A DNA stretch of 34,057 nt. It comes from Deltaproteobacteria bacterium. GTDB lineage: Bacteria; Desulfobacterota; Dissulfuribacteria; Dissulfuribacterales; UBA3076. The DNA lies in NCBI GenBank assembly GCA_011042225.1, contig DQXT01000139.1, forward strand, positions 1-34,057, in the 5' to 3' direction. This document shows positions 33,764 through 34,057 of this stretch, in pieces. Each line of letters begins with the position of its first letter. Position 1 is the stretch's first letter. A model generated the notes under the pieces. That model made no database searches. It worked only from the letters and a program-made list of their open reading frames with translations, and was not told the DNA's origin. A program made the position numbers and the translations under genes.

Positions 33764-34057
33764 ATGATGCAAAAAGTGAAACTCTCACGTCGAGAAAGGG
33801 AGAAACTCAGGCAACGTCGCCAGATGCTTGCCGCTGCGCTCGAACTTTTTTCAGAGAAGGGATTTCACAACGTTACAATGCACGAAATTGCAAAAAGGGC
33901 CGAGTTTGCTATTGGTACTCTATACAAGTTCTTCAAAAACAAGGAGGACCTCTATAAGTCCCTTATCGTTGAGCAGGCCGACAGGTTCCATGAGGCCCTC
34001 ACGAAGGCCATAGGAGAGACGGATGACGAAATTGAAAAACTGCGAAATTATGTGAAG
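33764..34057 (+). CDS. TetR/AcrR family transcriptional regulator, 3' end cut by window
   Basis: The first 98 codons are visible. The N-terminal helix-turn-helix is clear: RRQMLAAALELFSEKGFHNVTMHEIAKRAEFAIGTLYKFFKNKEDLY, the TetR pattern, with the recognition helix in the GTLYKFF region. The ligand-binding domain begins but is cut off, so the inducer cannot be guessed. Two ATGs (33764 and 33767) follow the GGAGG at 33755-33759; the second is better spaced. The gene has its own promoter and a candidate operator. Local repressors of this type often control efflux or lipid genes, here presumably downstream of the window. Confidence 0.9.
   Translation, partial: MMQKVKLSRREREKLRQRRQMLAAALELFSEKGFHNVTMHEIAKRAEFAIGTLYKFFKNKEDLYKSLIVEQADRFHEALTKAIGETDDEIEKLRNYVK

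Noticed and set aside
1-34057. Search for tRNA, rRNA, CRISPR arrays, transposases, prophage or known defence genes
   Set aside because: None recognised by eye; a covariance-model search would be needed to exclude small RNAs.

Overview
The window reads as a chromosomal segment of a Gram-negative, probably anaerobic bacterium of the Desulfobacterota ('deltaproteobacteria') or a nearby phylum. That is an inference from gene order and families: rplU-rpmA-obg-proB-proA-nadD/rsfS, a DapL-type lysine pathway, a phosphate-selective-type porin, a GspE/PilB ATPase and a PEP-CTERM sorting system with its PrsR-type regulator. No rRNA or tRNA gene is present to fix the taxonomy.

Layout. 1-1877: the 3' part of a glycerophosphodiester phosphodiesterase gene converges on a D-2-hydroxyacid dehydrogenase gene. 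2105-12690 (+): housekeeping genes for L21, L27, the GTPase Obg, proline synthesis (ProB, ProA), a NadD-RsfS fusion, an orphan OppF/DppF-type ATPase, Lon protease and a PepT-like M20 peptidase. 12694-16883 (-): dapA, dapB, a DapL-type aminotransferase gene, folK and a small membrane-anchored YHS protein gene. 17157-19611: a sigma54 response regulator of the PEP-CTERM type (PrsR-like) converges on a PEP-CTERM protein gene. That gene has a -24/-12 promoter and, upstream of it, three copies of a 17-bp motif; together they look like a regulator and its target in one place. 19997-21738 (-): a Cys-rich small protein translationally coupled to a porin. 21847-25988 (+): a radical SAM/SPASM enzyme, then a secreted three-gene set: a subtilase with an IPT/TIG domain, a lipoprotein, and a secreted protein related to the subtilase C-terminus. 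26170-32318 (-): a P-type cation ATPase, a GspE-like ATPase with eight N-terminal modules, and a second PEP-CTERM-like protein with its own sigma54 promoter. 32691-34057 (+): a frameshifted ZIP metal transporter and a TetR regulator cut by the window edge.

The observations I consider most worth a second look are: (i) the local PrsR / sigma54 / triple-motif / PEP-CTERM arrangement; (ii) a MITE-like element present twice in opposite orientation (8855-9038 and 14728-14890; 60 of 79 positions identical without gaps by hand count), one copy of which supplies the stop codon of the ABC ATPase; (iii) a domain shared by the subtilase C-terminus and a stand-alone secreted protein two genes away; (iv) the eight-module GspE-like ATPase; (v) the NadD-RsfS fusion; and (vi) a period-8 repeat inserted in frame in the ABC ATPase. 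I see no CRISPR array, prophage, transposase, toxin-antitoxin pair or defence island. All alignments and counts were done by eye; no database was searched.
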